Shown piece after piece: positions 53,298-54,347 of a stretch of DNA of 54,347 nucleotides (positions are counted from its first letter, which is position 1; every line of letters begins with the position of its first letter). The stretch is from Clostridium sp. (GTDB taxonomy: Bacteria > Bacillota > Clostridia > Clostridiales > Clostridiaceae). The position numbers and the translations under genes were made by a program. Location of the stretch: the NCBI RefSeq assembly GCF_016650035.1, contig NZ_JAENWM010000015.1, positions 1 through 54,347 of the forward strand, written 5' to 3'. The notes beneath the pieces were generated by a model. The model saw only the letters and a list, made by a program, of their open reading frames with translations. It had not been told where the DNA came from and did no database searches.

Positions 53298-53588
53298 TAA
53301 AACACTCCTCTGTATTTTAGTTTATTTTTTAAGTAAGTTATCAATTTCCTTACAATATTATAAATTTTATTAGACATACTCTATGATTATCGTTCAAAAA
53401 TATGACTTCTGAATACAAAGATCATATTATATTTGCATAATACTGTATTAAATCTACTATCACATTAATTAACACCCATTAATGCGTATTCATTGTAATA
53501 TAATACAAACCGTGTATGATTATGTGTACAAGCTAATTTACTAAGTTTAATTGTATGAATTAGTTCAAAACACACTAGGGGAAGTACT
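53298..53588. promoter_or_regulatory. Divergent promoter region between two dockerin genes
   Basis: About 290 AT-rich bases separate the minus-strand cohesin/dockerin operon from the plus-strand dockerin gene, so both must be controlled from here. TATAAT occurs on the plus strand near 53500 without a good -35 partner. No known riboswitch or clear operator was found. Confidence 0.4.
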
Positions 53589-53816
53589 ATGAAGAGAATA
53601 ATTACAACTATATCCTTAACCGTACTATTTTACATGTTTATTTCCAGTTATGCACAGGTCTTAGCTGAAGACTTCGACAAGGATGGTGTTGTGGACATAC
53701 TTGATTTATCTTCTATGGCTAAAGAATACAATACAAGCAACACAATATATGATTTAAATGAAGATTCAATAGTGGCTATTTATGATCTGACAAAGGTCTG
53801 TAAGTCTTTGAGTTGA
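53589..53816 (+). CDS. Secreted stand-alone dockerin (5' part of a broken gene)
   Basis: This 75-residue product has a signal peptide (about 1-26, ending YAQVLAED) followed directly by a type I dockerin with two loops: DFDKDGVVDILDLSSMAKEY and DLNEDSIVAIYDLTKVCK. In the second loop the last position is Ala instead of Asp (VAIYDL), which may weaken calcium binding. GGGGAAG precedes the ATG. An SH3 segment follows in another frame, so the original protein was probably longer. If expressed as is, it would be a free dockerin able to occupy the cohesin. Confidence 0.72.
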   Translation: MKRIITTISLTVLFYMFISSYAQVLAEDFDKDGVVDILDLSSMAKEYNTSNTIYDLNEDSIVAIYDLTKVCKSLS

Positions 53817-54028
53817 CCTCTTTAGGTTTAGGGATAGTTACTGGTGAATCATTAAATTTAAGAAAAACTCCGAATCAAAAAAATATATCCAATACAATAA
53901 CTCAATTACACCAGTATGATTGTTTCAGTATTGTTGATGACTTAGGGGAATGGTATAAAGTTAAGTACAAAGAGAACTTGCCGTATTTTATTGTAGTTTC
54001 TGTTTTTAGCATTCCTTTTGACTGGTAG
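53813..54028 (+). pseudogene. Frameshifted and truncated SH3b domain
   Basis: Directly after the dockerin stop another frame encodes an SH3b-like domain: IVTGESLNLRKTPN then LGEWYKVKYKEN, matching the pattern of wall-binding SH3 repeats. After KENL the similarity ends and a stop follows at 54026-54028. The frame change lies between 53804 and 53814. With the dockerin it forms a dockerin-SH3 protein that lost its frame and its end. A TTG start overlapping the dockerin stop (TTGAC) could in theory allow re-initiation. Confidence 0.6.
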
Positions 54029-54232
54029 ATCTTTATTGCTTATATTTAAAAACAAGTTATTATCCAAGGTTTTGTAGCAAATACTTATCTTAAATTCTAG
54101 CCCCCTATTTGTAATAGAGCTTTCACGGAAACTCATTAGCTCCTATGATTACTCATTTCTAGTATCATTAATTTTTGTTGATTCCCCCATTTTTTCTGCA
54201 TAAAACGCTTGACAAGTCTGTAAAAATTCGAA

Positions 54233-54265
54233 AAATCCCTCCTAGAGACATGTTTTAAAAGGAGG
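54233..54265 (+). promoter_or_regulatory. Hairpin sequestering a ribosome binding site
   Basis: CCTCCT near 54239-54244 can pair with the AGGAGG ribosome site at 54260-54265, hiding it. A TTGACA lies about 30 bases upstream. Such arrangements often limit read-through translation of transposase genes. Confidence 0.45.
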
Positions 54266-54273
54266 ATTATTTT

Positions 54274-54347
54274 ATGCTTAAAAATTGGAGCACTCATGCT
54301 GATTATCAGCAATTTATTATTTCAAATCTCTCATGTTTGTACAAAGC
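54274..54347 (+). CDS. Start of an unidentified gene, cut by the window end
   Basis: An ATG with AAAAGGAGG 8 bases before it opens a frame reading MLKNWSTHADYQQFIISNLS, continuing past the window. The fragment is too short to identify. The hidden ribosome site and the neighbouring truncated dockerin-SH3 gene would fit a transposase of an insertion sequence, but I see no terminal repeats. The 245 bases before it hold no other gene I can support. Confidence 0.5.
   Translation, partial: MLKNWSTHADYQQFIISNLSCLYK

Overview
The window looks like a chromosomal segment of a low-GC, spore-forming Firmicute, most likely Clostridium sensu stricto. The evidence is the strongly AT-rich sequence, AGGAGG-type ribosome sites, a spore-type LysM/GH18 hydrolase, LytR-CpsA-Psr (LCP) proteins, a SipW/TasA-like secretion locus and cohesin/dockerin modules. 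I cannot name the species. Almost every gene is on the minus strand, so transcription runs from high to low coordinates. No rRNA, tRNA or CRISPR was seen.

Region 1 (1-2850) is an OpuF-type osmoprotectant ABC transporter: an ATPase with CBS domains and a fused permease/substrate-binding protein, ending in a perfect 50-base palindromic terminator. Region 2 (2998-21133) is one long exopolysaccharide operon. It runs from the initiating phospho-sugar transferase and nucleotide-sugar dehydrogenase through glycosyltransferases, Wzy, a PaaK-like ligase, an ATP-grasp enzyme, an asparagine-synthetase homologue without its glutaminase cysteine, Wzx and a heparinase-like lyase, to Wzz/CpsC, a CpsD tyrosine kinase and an LCP attachment enzyme. 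The gene set suggests a uronic-acid polymer carrying amide or amino-acid decorations. Upstream lies a galE pseudogene with an internal deletion. Region 3 (22508-29357) is rbsR-K-D-A-C-B plus deoC, with two LacI-type operators around the promoter and a triplicated hairpin between rbsC and rbsB; the substrate may be 2-deoxyribose rather than, or as well as, ribose.

Region 4 (29473-38175) looks like an extracellular matrix locus. It holds three proteins with SipW-dependent signal peptides, a SipW-type signal peptidase with a large polytopic N-terminus, a DUF5305-like membrane protein, a NarL-type two-component system and a protein with an LPXTG-like C-terminus. Region 5 (38176-41128) holds a BTAD/SARP-type regulator, two tandem paralogous small proteins, small zinc-ribbon proteins, and two arrays of heptamers repeated every 11 bp that fit SARP operators. 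It also contains a decayed, internally deleted copy of the same regulator locus.

Region 6 (41129-48883) contains cell-envelope genes: two DUF6241-like proteins, one intact and one truncated LCP protein, a LysM/GH18 hydrolase, asnB and an anchored CHAP/NlpC-like protein. Region 7 (49102-54028) is the most notable part. It is a three-gene operon encoding a dockerin-bearing lytic transglycosylase, a membrane-anchored single-cohesin protein and a dockerin-bearing subtilase, with a broken dockerin-SH3 gene diverging from it. This suggests a minimal surface complex, built like a cellulosome but carrying a peptidoglycan lyase and a protease instead of cellulases. The window ends in the start of an unidentified plus-strand gene whose ribosome site can be sequestered in a hairpin.
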